DNA of 64,000 nt from Atherix ibis (taxonomy: Eukaryota > Arthropoda > Insecta > Diptera > Athericidae). Of this stretch, positions 22,230-34,773 are shown piece after piece. Position 1 is the first letter of the stretch; the number at the start of each line of letters is the position of its first letter. Where the stretch lies: the NCBI GenBank assembly GCA_958298945.1, contig OY282610.1, forward strand, positions 64,291,088 to 64,355,087, in the 5' to 3' direction. The position numbers and the translations under genes are program-made. Under the pieces are notes generated by a model that worked only from the letters and a program-made list of their open reading frames with translations, had not been told where the DNA came from and made no database searches.

Positions 22230-24340
22230 TTATGAAAATGATTGACAGTTCGTAAAAAGATTGCAAAGTGTCGTTATTGGTTTTTTTTTTTTTGGAATAT
22301 GTTTAGAGATGCAGAAATATTCCAGTCTGTTCCCATCCCTGAGAATAAAAATTTAATTTATTCACATAAATATTTTAGTTTCGGTGTAAAATAGCTCATT
22401 TAAAGACATCCTGTGATCGATTACATGCCTCAGTTGCAAAAACTATATGTAGATTAGCAATAAAAGTATTCAGAAAAATCTTTTTAATAGTGTTGTACAA
22501 TTTGTCTTACTTATTTTATTATCACTTTTTATAAATTACAATAAATTACAAAAACAATATTATAAATTATTTGGTTTTGATGCAAAGCGCGGTAGTGTTC
22601 TTATATGGTATCTGTCGAAATGTTTCGTTCTATTCTAGTAATTTTTTTAACTAAATTCACTGTGTTGCCGCAATAACTCAGTTACCAAAATAGATTAGAT
22701 CTAATCAACAGTTTAGTTGATTAGATCTTGATAAGATAATAAATGTCTCCAAAGTAGCTACACTTGCGAGTATAATGTTGCAAGATTTTTATCTATTACA
22801 ATCATCAATAACCTAATATAGTCTTGGGACATTTCCTACTATTACAATGGAGGAAAGATACTTCTGGAGCCCAAATTCGAATATGGGCTAGAAGCAAAAG
22901 GAAGAAGAAAAATAATTATTTGCTCGATTGTAGGAAAAGCTTGATTATGTAAAGTTTAAAAAGATTAGATCTTTAACGCCGTGTAGAAATGGTATGATAT
23001 TGTTACATTGAATATATTCCTTTCTGTAGTATTAAAAAAAATGTGCTTGTAGTTTATAATGTATAATGACTAATACTTCACGTGTCTTTTTCTGGAATCG
23101 ATACCACAATTACCAAGGATTCGATTTCCTGGCATTATCGATAGTTCAATAATGCCACAATAGAGTATTAATCAAATATACAATGACAAGAAAAATAGAT
23201 TTCCTGTATGGGATTACTAAAATTACTTCGATTACCAGTTACTCGAGAACGATAATACCACTACATAAGTTATCACTTATTTGAGTTTAGTTTTGGATTC
23301 CTCAATCGCTTGACTATTAACATTTAAGAACTAATAAATAATTCCAAATTAATCGTAAATATTAATTTGGCAGAAAACATAAATAAATGCAAGCAGTCAG
23401 AGATAATTCTTTTTAATTCTTTTCACGTTTTCTTTCTATCCTTTTATAATATACTAAAAGATTGTTCATTAAAGTCAAAATTATTATAGAATATTTTTGC
23501 TAATTTCGAACTTGAAATTCATTAATATTGAACTAAATAAAAGTATGATTAATGCCAATAGCTTTCAGATTTACTTTGAAACAATGTGACTATAGAATTC
23601 GGCATCTAAAGTCACCCCAATAAACGATCTAATATTTTCACCATCTCGATTTGAATTCGTCTTGATTGACCACACTAGCTATGATCCAAAAAATTGCCAA
23701 TCCAACCAACAATTCCGACAAACACAATGCCGATCGAGCATATATAATATTTATTGGTATATTGCTTTTGTTTGCCATTTAACGCGAAATTAAACTACAA
23801 TAAAATAGCACCCCCACAACATTAATCATCATGAATGAATATTTAATTACCGTTTATATAAAAGGGGTTTTTATATATCGTCTTTATATGTAAGTAATCA
23901 TGCAACAATTTTTAATATTTAATCGTATTGCGGTTATTGTTTATAAAAATGTTCACTTAGGCCATACTTACTCATAGTTTCAATTTGTGAATTACATTAA
24001 AATCAATAATTAGTTAATTATTTATTCATTAATCTCTGGAATGTTATTGCAGTATCACAAAATCATTTAATTATACAATAACTTGACTGCTTTAAAAAAA
24101 AGTAACCACTTTTTTTTATCTTTAATACAAATTAATTATATTCACTTTGAATTATATACTAATTTAAGAGATTTTACTTTCAATCGAGTAATTAAGAAAA
24201 GGTTATAAACACGGGTAACAAAGAAATTTGTTGTTTTTCTAACCTCTGCGGTTACAATCCTTTGGAAGTTATCGACTAAACCAAGTTGATGTCCTTTAAA
24301 GTGTTTTTTTTTTAAATCTTGGGGAACCAAACAGTCACAC
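22230..24340. other. AT-rich spacer with one short hairpin
   Basis: No gene recognised. A perfect 13 bp inverted repeat with a 6 bp loop lies at 22697-22728 (arm agatctaatcaac). Confidence 0.55.
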
Positions 24341-24344
24341 TCAC

Positions 24345-24660
24345 TGAGATCAGGGTACTAACAGAATCCCTTTTTCCCACAAAAAATGCATTGTTGGAGA
24401 TGGCTGTGTGGCATGGTGCTTTGTCATGGTGGATCATCCAAGTTTCTTAAATGGTCGATCTGACGCGAAGAGACTATTCCTGAACCTGTCAATAACTCGC
24501 TCATCATCTTCAATGTTGATTGATGGTCTAACCTGACAAGAGCCCTCATTCGTTCCACATTTTCAGCAGTGTTCGATGTCGAGGCCTTTCTGAGCGTGGT
24601 TCATCTAGCACCTAAGCTCGGCCCTCCAAAAATGCTTTATCCCATCAAAATACGTGTGCC
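24345..24660 (-). mobile_element. Fossil mariner-like element, internally deleted
   Basis: The minus strand carries DEPRSERP, then in another frame SNTAENVERMRALVRLDHQS and LKMMSELL (first helix-turn-helix region and linker). It then jumps to MIHHDKAPCHTAISNNAFF (second catalytic block). About half of a normal transposase is missing between them. The same two blocks joined with the same kind of gap occur at 16860-17112, so the deletion may be an old shared one that spread with a non-autonomous element. No inverted repeats were recognised. Confidence 0.65.
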
Positions 24661-24977
24661 CTTAATAAGGAATTTTCCATCATTAACTTTTCGTAAGTCA
24701 AACTAGCAGATTCAGTAAAGTAAAAAAAAATTTTATGCCGCTTCGTTGCTCCGGAACGACAAAACCACAACTAATCTTGTCATGTACGCTTTATTGAGTC
24801 CGTATAATGCACTGTATGTCTAGGAAGGCCTTACGCTATTATTGCCAGATTTCATTATATTTCGGACAAATCTCATATGATTTGAATAACGCAATAAAAT
24901 TGCTCTTAATTTATATTCACTGTACAATATAAATCCTAAAGTGATATAGGAAAAAAAATATAGATAACCTTTGATGA

Positions 24978-25590
24978 AAGGCTTGCTTGTGAAAAAATTC
25001 GATTGATTCTGCACAGTAGTTTTTGGTTGATAACCATTTAAATATGGAAAGTGAAAAACAGCATTTTCGGCATATTTTACTTTTTTACTATAGAAGAGGT
25101 AAGAATGCCGTTCAAGCAAGAAAACAGCTATCCCATGTGTATGGAGAAGATGTGTTAAGTGAGCGCCAGTGCAAAAATTGGTTTGCAAAATTTCAATCCG
25201 GCAATTTTCATCCCGAAGATGCACCACGTTCTGGAAGGCCAGTTGAAGCTGATGAAGACACAATAAAGGCATTAATTAAAGCAAACCGGCGAATAATAAC
25301 TCTTGAGATTGCTGAGAGATTAAATTTATTGAATACGATACGAATGCGGTCGCATTGACGTTTGTGATTTGCTTCTCAAACACCAATAAAATGATCCATT
25401 TTTTAAGCGTATCATCACTGGGGACGAGAAATGGGATGAACCGGCTCAAAGCACTTCGAAAGCCAATATTCATCAAAAAAAAAGGTTATGCTATCTGTTT
25501 GGTGGGATTTCAAAGTAATCTTTCATTTAGAGCTTCTACCGAGCAATACAACGATTAATTCTGAAGTGTACTATCATCAGTTGGACAAAT
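24978..25590 (+). mobile_element. Mellifera-type mariner relic, both ends lost
   Basis: Homology to the element at 53717 begins near ggcttgcttgtgaaaa and stops at catcagttggacaaatcg. Both terminal repeats are missing. The transposase starts with a good ATG at 25044 (MESEKQHFRHILLFYYRRG) and runs through the helix-turn-helix to ITLEIAERLNLLNT. Deletions then remove the linker and most of the block between DEKW and DEPAQ (GDEKWDEPAQ), and the catalytic C-terminal half is absent. Confidence 0.88.
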
Positions 25591-25657
25591 CGCAACCAAC
25601 AGTTGATGTACAAACTGCAAAATTTGGACAATCGCAAAATAACAGTTGATGTACAAA
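25583..25657. repeat. Short imperfect tandem repeat
   Basis: Two 32 bp units (ggacaa-tcgcaa-aacagttgatgtacaaa type) at 25583-25614 and 25626-25657. They start exactly where the mellifera-type homology ends, so the first unit partly consists of transposase sequence. Confidence 0.75.
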
Positions 25658-25659
25658 AA

Positions 25660-26307
25660 AATAAAAAATCAAAAAGATGTATGTATCTTAAATACTGTAG
25701 AATAAATATTAAGATCTACACTTAAATATTCCAAAAAAGGATGCTATATATTTGTAGTAAAAAAAAAGCAAATTGAAAAAGGCGCAGACGATTAAGTAGA
25801 AGCAGTAAGAATCTTTAAACAATTTTTTATCTAAATATGGTATGATTATTGTAATTATTGTTGTAATATGACATTTATTATGGAGATATTAGTCTATTCA
25901 TTTCTATTTATTTCACATTATGAATAATAGATGAAGAGAGAAACTTTGAAAAAAAAAACCAGTTCGATACAATTTGAAATAAAACAAATTACACACCCCC
26001 TCAAATTTATCGGTTATTCGCCAACAAATAATTTGAATTCGATATAGAAACCGCCCACTTAACCCTAGAAACATTGGTTTATAAGTTTTTGAATCTACAA
26101 ACACTTTCCATTTAGCAATTCAAACTATTGACATGCTCTCATGAATATATAATATCAACTAAATAAAAAATTATAAACTTAAGTTGAATTTACAGCCACA
26201 TCGGTATTATTTTATCCTACAACGAACTATTAAAATTTCAATTATTATTTAACCAAAATTAGTAATACAACGAACAGGTGGTAAATCTAACCATTAATGC
26301 CATTTTA
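25660..26307. other. AT-rich spacer
   Basis: No gene, repeat end or RNA recognised. Confidence 0.55.
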
Positions 26308-26558
26308 TATAAGGTGTAGTAAAGAGTAATCCATTATTTTGCCAATAGATGACTTTAGGAGTCTGTATCTCCCGTTTTAAAAGTGCGATCGGATTGCACT
26401 AGATGGCGTTAGAAAGATAAGATCTTGTACTAAAAAAGCATTGCATACAGTTTTGTGATTACTTGACTCAGTATTTTTTAGCACGCGTCAAAGATAGACA
26501 CCAACAAAGAGAAAATATGCCATATTTTACAGTTTTTCTTCGATTAAGGCGAAAACGC

Positions 26559-26605
26559 AAGCTAGGCAGCTGAAAATGTGAATTACATTTTCAGCTGCCT
26601 AGCTT
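26559..26605. repeat. Perfect 21 bp hairpin at a deletion junction
   Basis: Arms at 26559-26579 (aagctaggcagctgaaaatgt) would be 21 bases; the complementary arm at 26585-26605 is perfect, with a 5 bp loop. The left arm lies in normal transposase sequence (AAENV). The right arm is an inverted copy lying just where the coding sequence jumps ahead to YDNVKRQRSW. Confidence 0.95.
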
Positions 26606-27147
26606 ACGACAACGTCAAGCGACAACGGTCGTGGTCAAATCGCGGTCACCCGGCGCAAACGGTGGTCAAGCCAGGATTGACAGCCAGGAAGGTTTTGCTG
26701 TGTGTTTGGTTGGACTGGCAGGGAATCATCTACTATGAGCTGCTCCCCTACGGCCGAACTCTTAATTCGGACCTATACTGTCAACAATTGGACCGTCCGG
26801 AAGAAGCAATCGCCCAGAAGCGGCCAGCTAGGACAGGAATTGTGTTCCATCAGTACAACGCCAGACCGCATACATCGATATTGACTCGCCAGAAGTTCCG
26901 GGACCTTGGTTGGGATGTTCTTATGCATCCACCTTATAGTCCGGACCTGGCACCATGTGTTTACCACCTCTTCCTGTCTATCACGAATGATTTTGCAGGT
27001 GAAAAATTCCCCTCAAGAGAAGATTGTGACAATCGACTGTCCCAGTTTTTTGCCAATAGGGACGAGGGTTTCTATGAGAGAGGCATTATGAAATTACCTC
27101 CAAAATGGCAACAAGTTATCGAACAAAACGGTGCATATTTGACCTAA
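26578..27147 (+). pseudogene. Mariner transposase, catalytically dead
   Basis: An open frame of 189 codons carries YDNVKRQRSWSNRGHPAQ, KVLLCVWLDWQGIIYYELLP, then VFHQYNARPHT and SPDLAPCVYHLF and a complete C-terminus (FYERGIMKLPPKWQQVIEQNG). The second catalytic Asp is Tyr (HQYNA) and the third is Val (APCVYH). The N-terminal part survives as GENAS-AAENVNYIF at about 26541-26590 with two stops. The N-terminal DNA-binding half and the first catalytic Asp are gone. Confidence 0.9.
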
Positions 27148-27226
27148 ATCGTATCATTCTATCTATGCTAAATAAAACCTTCAATTTAATGCAAAAATAA
27201 TGGATTTCTTTTTACTACACCTTATA

Positions 27227-28162
27227 TGTTCTTGTAAGTATTCGGTAACTAAATTAAATATTTTTGCTTATAATTATTACTTGTAGATGCACCTAAAATA
27301 ATGGCTTAGGACATATTTTTATTTATAACTAATTCGTTCGTTAAATTTGATAAGAAATCAAAATTGCAAACTAAATCGATTATGAATATAAAATAATAAT
27401 ATTTAATATATATTAAATAGTCACTCAACAACCGTAATACCAACAAAAGTTACGAGTATTCAGCATGTTAAGTTAATCAATATTCACGACACATTCTTTG
27501 ATCATGTTCGTATATTAACTAAAGTAGATATTTAATTTTAGAAGTAAAACAAAATTCAAACATTACTTTATAATAAAATGACAGACATTTAAATATAAAC
27601 TACAAAATATTGTATATCTTCATTTGTAACAAAAGAAAAAAAAACCGCTTATTTTTGAAATAATGACCGTTTATTAACAATAGTCATAAGCCCATATTGG
27701 TTCTTGAAAAAGTATTTCTCATTGAAAAGGTGGTATGGTAACTAAGCCATATTTTCTTAGGAATATTTAAATCTTAGGAATATTTACAAACAAATTTGAA
27801 CTCCCCATAGACAGCAATGTCTATTTTACATATAGTTTATCTGCAAGTTTTTTTCTTTTACAGTATGTACAATAATATACAATAAATACTTTAATATAAG
27901 TGGTATGATAGAGAAGATCATGTCTGTGATAGTACTATATTTTTGTTTCAAGGATTAGTGAACTTTAAAAAATTGATCAAAATCGGGATCTCACCATCTA
28001 TTGTTCAAACCAGAGATGGCCGAAATCTTCAAGTTCAGGCCAATAAAAGGTACTTATCATACGACCACAGTGCTCAGAATTGACGGCACAAAGTTATAAG
28101 AGCCAATGACATCTTTAGTTTTTTGCAATTTTAACTAACGCGTGTTTGATGGTTAAATGAAC
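27227..28162. other. AT-rich spacer
   Basis: No gene recognised. There is a short repeat of cttaggaatattta near 27757-27788. Confidence 0.55.
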
Positions 28163-28164
28163 TA

Positions 28165-29378
28165 CGAGGGTCGTTCAATAAGTCCTTAGAAAATCCGAGA
28201 AATTTTTTTTGTAAGTAGCACTATTGACAGGAAAGCTGTCAAAATTTCAGCTCAATCCATAGCGTAGGTCAATTTCTATCGTCGATTAAAGTTAACGACA
28301 TTTATTTGTGCATAACAATGGAAAAAAGCGAGTTTAGGGCTGTCATCAAACATCTCCATTTGAAAGGCTTAAGCCCGAAAGAAATCAAAGCCGAGTTGGA
28401 TGCAGTTCATGGCACATCTGCACCTGTGTTTGCGACGGTTTACAATTGGGTGAATGAATTTAAACGTGGCCGTTCGTCCACAACAGGTGAACATCGTTCA
28501 GGACGGTCAGTTGAGGTGTCTACTCCTGAAATCCACGATCTGATTTTGAACGATCGGCGAATTAAAGTGCGCGAATAAGTTGAGGCCACGGGCATATCAC
28601 AAGGTACAGTCGCTTCAATTTTGCATGAAAAATTGTCTGTGAAAAAAATTTCGGCAAGATGGGTGCCGCGTTTGCTCTCAGAGGAGAATAAGCGCAATCG
28701 TGTAGTGGACTCTGAGGCTATGTTGGCACTCTTTCAACGCAATCCTGCCGAATTCCGTTGTCGATATGTCACTGTGGACGAAACCTGGATAACTACTACA
28801 CTCCAGAAACGAAGAGACAGTCATCACAGTGGATTTTCAAGGGTGAACGGGCTCCGAAGAAGGCAAAAACTGTGCCATCGGCCGGCAAGGTGATGGCCAC
28901 GGTCTTTTGGGATTCGCAGGGCATCATTTTTATCGACTACTTGGAAAAAGAAAAAACAATAACAGGAGCGTATTACGCGTCATTATTGCAACGGTTGAGC
29001 GAGGAAATAAAAGAGAAACGACCCCATCTGAAGAAGAAAAAAATCCTCTTGCATCAGGACAATGCGCGTGTGCACACCTGCGCTGTTTCCATGGCCAAAA
29101 TTGTGGAATTGAGAATGGAATTGTTGCAGCCAAATTTGGCCCCGAGTGACTATTTTATTTAATCTGAAGAAATGGGTTGGCGGACGACGGTTCACTTCCA
29201 ACGAGGACTTCATTGCTCAAACGGATGAGTATTTTGCAGAACTTCCGAAATCCTATTTTTTGGACGGGATAAAAATTTTGGAAAAACGGTTGGAAAAGTG
29301 TATAGAGCTAAAAGGAGATTATGTTTTTAAAAAACATTTTTTTCTATTTTTTTCTAAGGACTTATTGAACGACCCTCG
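28165..29378 (+). mobile_element. Mariner element, Himar1-like family, copy C
   Basis: A 1214 bp element with TA at 28163-28164 and 29379-29380 and inverted repeats cgagggtcgttcaataag. It shares with copy D the markers gaaataaaag, cgaccccat and gattcgcagg, defining a second sublineage. It keeps the long transposase C-terminus. Confidence 0.95.
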
Positions 29379-29388
29379 TATAATATGA
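28318..29388 (+). pseudogene. Mariner transposase, copy C (broken)
   Basis: Starts MEKSEFRAVIKH at 28318. Damage compared with copies B and D: an in-frame loss of IIDK (PEIHDLIL), a TTA-to-TAA stop near 28576, a one-base deletion near 28791 just after the first catalytic block (VTVDETWITTT), and a 19 bp deletion near 29130 that removes HPAYSP. HQDNARVHT is intact. The C-terminus reads EKRLEKCIELKGDYV, but the usual stop is lost, so the frame runs through the terminal repeat to 29388. Confidence 0.92.
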
Positions 29389-31095
29389 AATGGCATTACT
29401 TAAAGTAAACAAATGTCACAATGGATCAACGACATACCATATAATGTAAACTTTTAGTTAGTGGACATTAGCGCTTTCAACGAATTTCTTTTTCATAAAT
29501 TACTGTACATACTAATATGAATAAGAAAAAACCATTTTCAGATTATAGATCCTTAAAAAAAAAAATCCATAGTTTTCTTAGTTAATTTCTGATTCTATTC
29601 GGAAAAAGATATTTTATGTCAAAATGTTTTTTTTTTATACTAAATTTTTTTTTAAAATTATGCTTACTTCAGGTGCTCATAAATAAAAATCCGCAAAAAA
29701 AACAACAAGAATAATGTTTCAGCCTTCCGAATATGTAATGAAATCTGTTGTTTATGGTTATAAATGTTATGGTGATGGTTACTAGAAAAAGTATTTTATA
29801 GAGGTAGGCGTTATTAAAAGGATATTAATTAAAATTAATATTTATAAAAATATTAGTTTAGAAAAAATTCAATTATTTTCCAGACGTAAGTATTAACTAT
29901 TGTACATTGTGAGAGAAAATACCAAAATTGTTTAGTTTTTTTAAGACCTCAGAGATTTTTTATGCGAGAAATACAATATTTAAAAAGAGACGAAAAATAT
30001 TCAAAAATTCAAATTTAAACTAAAAATGATGAAAATCATTTTATATATTATAAAATGTTTGTTTCTAATTACAAAAAAAGTTATGAAAAGACGGAACTTT
30101 AATTAAATGTAGAAGTATTGAGAAAAAAAGAACTAATATCAATTAACAAAAAATTCGGTTGGCTGCATTATTTTAATTCTATAAATCAAAAGCTTAGTAC
30201 AGGATTAAATATTTTATGATGATAGGAAGAAGTCATGAAACATTCAACTTGGTCTGCAGTTACCATATTTTCGATAAAGGCTACAATTTTTTCTTCGTAA
30301 AAGTTAACGAAAATTTTCTAAGAAAGTCAAAAGTAAATATTAATACAAGATAAACGTACTCTATGATAACTGTTAATATTATGAAAATATAGATTAGAAA
30401 ATTTTTTGAGCATACACATACTTTCTGTTTATATTAACGACCATAAATTGTTATATAGTCGTAGAAAAGGGAAGAGGTGCCATAAATTACTCGTAGAAAT
30501 TCTGAAAGAAAAAATAAATGAATGAGTTTGGTAGATGAAATTGGATAAATATTAGATCCTTTTCAATATCGATATAATAAATTTATGAATAAATACTCGT
30601 ACCATAATGTGGTAGTGAGAAGCATCGCCATTCCGCCGATCGATCGTGTCGTCTAATCGAAGTTCGAGGCAGTTAACATATGTCACTGACTGATCATGAC
30701 GATTTATTGTATTTAATCATTCATGAATTCATCGTAATCGACGCATAAAAGAATGAATGGAGGAAGGAAGTATTCGTATTCATATGTGTGATGTAAGGAG
30801 ATGGTGGCCGAGGGATACAAATACACTCCACTATCTCCCTCGCAATTTTCCCAAATTTTTCACACGAATGATTGACACAACAACTTTTTTTCCGTATTCT
30901 CTTCCTGACCTGATACCATCACTTAATATACATACGCCGTTAGAGTTAATATATTTTTTTAATTTACCATTTATTTGTAAGGTCCCTTAGACATGTGATG
31001 CTACTTGGCGACTTTATAGTGTACGTGTGCGAAGTTATCTGCAAGAGACTGGTCTGTGGTTAGTAGTATAGAATATTGAGAATTTTGTTATATTT
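29381..31095. other. AT-rich spacer
   Basis: No gene recognised. A few open frames of 60-80 codons have low-complexity composition and no recognisable domain. Confidence 0.55.
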
Positions 31096-31130
31096 TGTTG
31101 GAGTAGATTTGTATGTTGTAGAATAGGGGA

Positions 31131-34100
31131 CTAGGGAATAGAGCTCCATAATGGAAGGAATCCTGCTATGTGACATTCATATAAAATATGGATGCCAGTG
31201 AAATGGGTGCCAAAGAATTGGCATAAGGGACAATTGGTGTTGCCAAAAAGGAAGTTAAGTATATCCAATCCGGATTCTGAGGAGCTTCCGCGCCCAGAAT
31301 TTCGGTATGGATATTGAATAGACAGGTTTATTGGTGGATATCCAATGAGTCGACAAACATGTGTCACTACTGGACAAGTTAACGTGTCTGCGGATGGCTA
31401 ATGGTGTTAGTTGCCATTATGTTAGTAGGCGAGGCAGATTCGGAATGACTGTGATTACTGGTCGACAGAGTATTTCTCCAGCCAACTTGTCAGCACTTTG
31501 ATTACCCACAATTCCCACACGCCCCGGCATCCATTTCAACTCGACACTCCTATTGCTAAGTAGGCTATGACGAATTGCGCTAACTACTGCGTCACTCGAT
31601 GGGCCACAAATGGCTTTAAGGGCGGCAGGGCTATCGCTAAAAATAATAACGCTTTGTTGGCTGGGAATATTAGTCGCAATTTTAATTGCCGTTTTGATGG
31701 CCCGCAGCTCCCCGTAATATAGAGCTGCCCTATAAGAAAAAAATCCACAACATATTGCGCGGGTGCTGCAGCCAAAAAGATGTAGTATCGGTGTCAACGG
31801 TGGCATCAGTGAACAACAGTCGATGATCTTTTATTCCGTCCAACTGTCCAACGAAAAGTTTCCTATATGTGGACGGATCAGTACTACTCGTAGCATTCTT
31901 AAGCCTGTCAAGAGAAGCAGACATTTTTAACTTTGCTCCCAACCACGGTTTCCAATCTGGATGCTGAAGAGAATTTTGGAAATCGAGGGGGAGGATGGAT
32001 GAATTGCTTTCAAGGTGAATTCTTTTTTTGAACTTGGGGAGATGATAATGTTTTTGATTAAAGTGTGGAGGGGATAATTTGGAAGGCATAGGTTTTTGTA
32101 AACTAAATTTAGGGGGGATTTTTTTGAAGATAAAAAGAGTTAGGTTTTTGACAAGTTTCAATCAGTATGGACTCCACCGGAGATATCCGATGTGCTCCAC
32201 TGGCTAGTCTAATGTTTCAGTTTATCTGGCTTTTTCCTTGTTATTGGCACACTGACGCATATTGAGATACCCAGGATTTTCATGAAATCTTTTGGATGGG
32301 GAGGGAAGGGACGCACCACAATTTTTTTCCCTGCAAACATGAAGACAAGGTGGGTTTGTTGCTCAGAGTATCGCACCATTTATGCTGCTAAAAGTGGTGA
32401 CGTTGCGGATGGCATTATTAGTTTGATGTTGAAGAACAGCATAGATATTATGTTTGAAGGATGATACGAGGTGGGAAAGGCAGTGAATATATATATTGAA
32501 TAGGATCGTTGATAAAGGAGATCCTTGTGGGATGCCGTTTTTCATTTCATGTTTTGATAAAAAATGGCCGTTGGCGCGTACCATGAAGGTTGTACCAGTT
32601 AGACAGGAACGTGGAAGTGCCAATATTGCAGAGTCTACTCAGCACTCTCGCAGCTATAAGAATACTCTGAGTAGGCAAATTCGGTCATACGCCTATTCTA
32701 AGTCGAACGACAGAAGCAAACCACAATGTCTACGTTTGTAGCAATTATGGATTGAATGTTGGAGTTCAAATAGCATTTGAACTCTCAGAGTTCCCCTGGT
32801 GACATTTGATTGGGATTGAGTCTATTGTCAAGCGCCCTGGTCAGGTCTTGTAGCTAAGATATTTTCCAGAATCTTGGAAGTTGTTAGCCAAAGAATGGAA
32901 GAGATTTTTCTTTGGAACTGGAATGGCTGTTACGACCTTCCAGATATTTCCAGAATTTTGTTAAAGAGGTTAACAATTCTAATATGAAAAGTCGAAGGTA
33001 CTTCTTTAATCATTTTAAAAGAAATCTTGTCCCTTCTAGGTGTGGTTCCCTTGAAGAAATTCGACGAAAAGTTTAACTCCACAAGCGTTACTGGTTGATT
33101 CAAGATTAGGGTGGAGGCTGACGGTAAAGGTGAGAGATTTTCCATGAAGTATTGTTTCTCTCTACGGCATGAATCAATAAGGTGGTTATTGGATAAAACC
33201 GAGGTCCAGGACTGTGGCAGTTCTTCAACGATAGCTGTCGAGTCGGATGTAACTCCATTCTCAGACTCAATAGATGAGATAATCCAATTTTTTGGCGGCC
33301 AAGAATGCAGTTAATACCTCTCCATGCTTTTTTCGGTGAAGTTCGGGAATCAATTGTGGTGGTGAACTTATTCCAAGTTGTTCGCTTGGCCTGTTTCACC
33401 GCTCTTTTGACTCGAGCAGTGCTGAGCGTCAATTCGACGAGATTCGCCGTACTAGAAAAACGAGAGTAGTTTTTTCAGACCATATTTCTTTCATGTCGTA
33501 ATGTTGCGATTTCGTAAGAATAACATTTAGGTTGGTATTTAGACATGCCAGCTGAAGAGCGAATTGTCCCAGCAGTTGCACGTATGAAGATTTTTATCAC
33601 GATTTCTGCGTCAAGATTAGGACATTGGGCAATGGGAAGATCAGCAGAACAATTTTCCCAATTTGCTTGCTCTTCTATTTTATTTTAACGTGCGCAACAT
33701 TTGCCTCTACAAGTATGGGCAAGTGGTCACTTCCTTCAAGGAAGCCATGAACTTTCCATGAATATAACCCAAAGTTCCGTGTAGGAACGAAGTTGAGGTC
33801 AAGAACAGAGGTAGTACCTTTGGTTGCGAAAAAGGAACAGAGGTGGTACCTCTGGTTGCGAAACGAACCATCGTTTAGAATAGTGAAGCTCGAATCGGTA
33901 GAGTTGAGCCATTCCTCGAACATTTTCCCGAACCGACAGATTCTTAGAGAACTTCAAGAATGATTGTGGGCATTGAAATATCCAAGGATGACGGTATTTT
34001 CGGGTAATTGGCTAATCAGATCTTGCCAATTTGCTGGTGAACAATGCAGGCTGTATTCAATGTATATATTCGCAATGTGGACTTTGGGAGAGGTATTTAC

Positions 34101-34527
34101 AGAAATAAGGGTTGGCAAACAATTTGCTGAAACGTGAATTTTTGAGTAGGATATGGAGGGGTGTATTAGGAAACCTACACCATCTCTTTTGTTGTTGTCG
34201 ATTTGGTTGGAAAATAAAGATTTTTTTTTGTTGATAGAATGGTTGGTTGTAGGAGTGAGGTAATTTGGTTTCTTGCAAGGCAATTATTTATGGGGAGTAC
34301 TGATTTAGCAGAAGCCTAAGACCTTCTAGGTTATTACGGAACCCATAGATGTTCCATTGCAAAATGGAACATCTAAGGTTGTTTCTTCCATCATTTGTAT
34401 GGATACTTACCACAGTCAAAAGTTTGGCAAACTTAAGGCAAGAAAAGTAATCTGCGCAAAAATAGTGCTGCATGAAGAGAGCAAAAATAGTTGGTGAAGA
34501 ACTGTACTGTAATTCGGTCCTGTTCAC
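31131..34527 (-). pseudogene. I-clade ORF2 endonuclease/RT/RNase H (broken)
   Basis: Endonuclease: ILQWNIYGFRNNLEGLRLLL, MQETKLP, LPENTVILGYFNAHN (Asp of GDFNAHN changed to Tyr) and SDHLPILVEA. Reverse transcriptase: KGTTPRRDKISFKMIKEVPS and NGIPQGSPLSTILFNIY; no YADD-type active site remains after it. RNase H: TDATVDTDTTS, GELRAIKTAIKIA, IIFSDSPAALKAI, then VELKWMPGRVGIVGNQSADK, so most acidic residues are kept. The tail has CPLC...HILYEC. A duplication at 33803-33863 breaks the endonuclease frame. Confidence 0.85.
33803..33863. repeat. Tandem duplication inside the endonuclease
   Basis: Two 29 bp units (gaacagaggtagtaccttt and gaacagaggtggtacctct types) start 32 bp apart, at 33803 and 33835. 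A 32 bp insertion is not a multiple of three and breaks the endonuclease frame. Confidence 0.85.
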
Positions 34528-34773
34528 CAGATTTTAGGATCGTACTCTTAGAAAAAACATTAGTTATGTTATTGTTTGGAGCTTGTGCCTGGTTTTACAG
34601 ACTTGGGCTATGGTTTTTGGGCTATGTTTAGAACAGTGTTTAGATGTTCTGGATCGAGGTCTTTCAACGTGCTAATTAATATGACAACTTGTTCGCTGGT
34701 GGATCGGAAGTGGGTTGAAGGTGTTTGGGTATTTAATTGTGGGGATTTTGATGGGATGGCGAGAAGATAGAAT

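Larger units (their letters stand above)
26310..27224 (+). mobile_element. Mellifera/cecropia-like mariner with internal deletion
   Basis: A 915 bp element bounded by TA (26308-26309 and 27225-27226), with inverted repeats taaggtgtagtaaagag at the left and the complement of taaggtgtagtaaaaag at the right. It is a separate family from the gggttgtcaag elements. Around 390 bp of transposase is missing, and a perfect hairpin sits at the deletion point. Confidence 0.88.
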
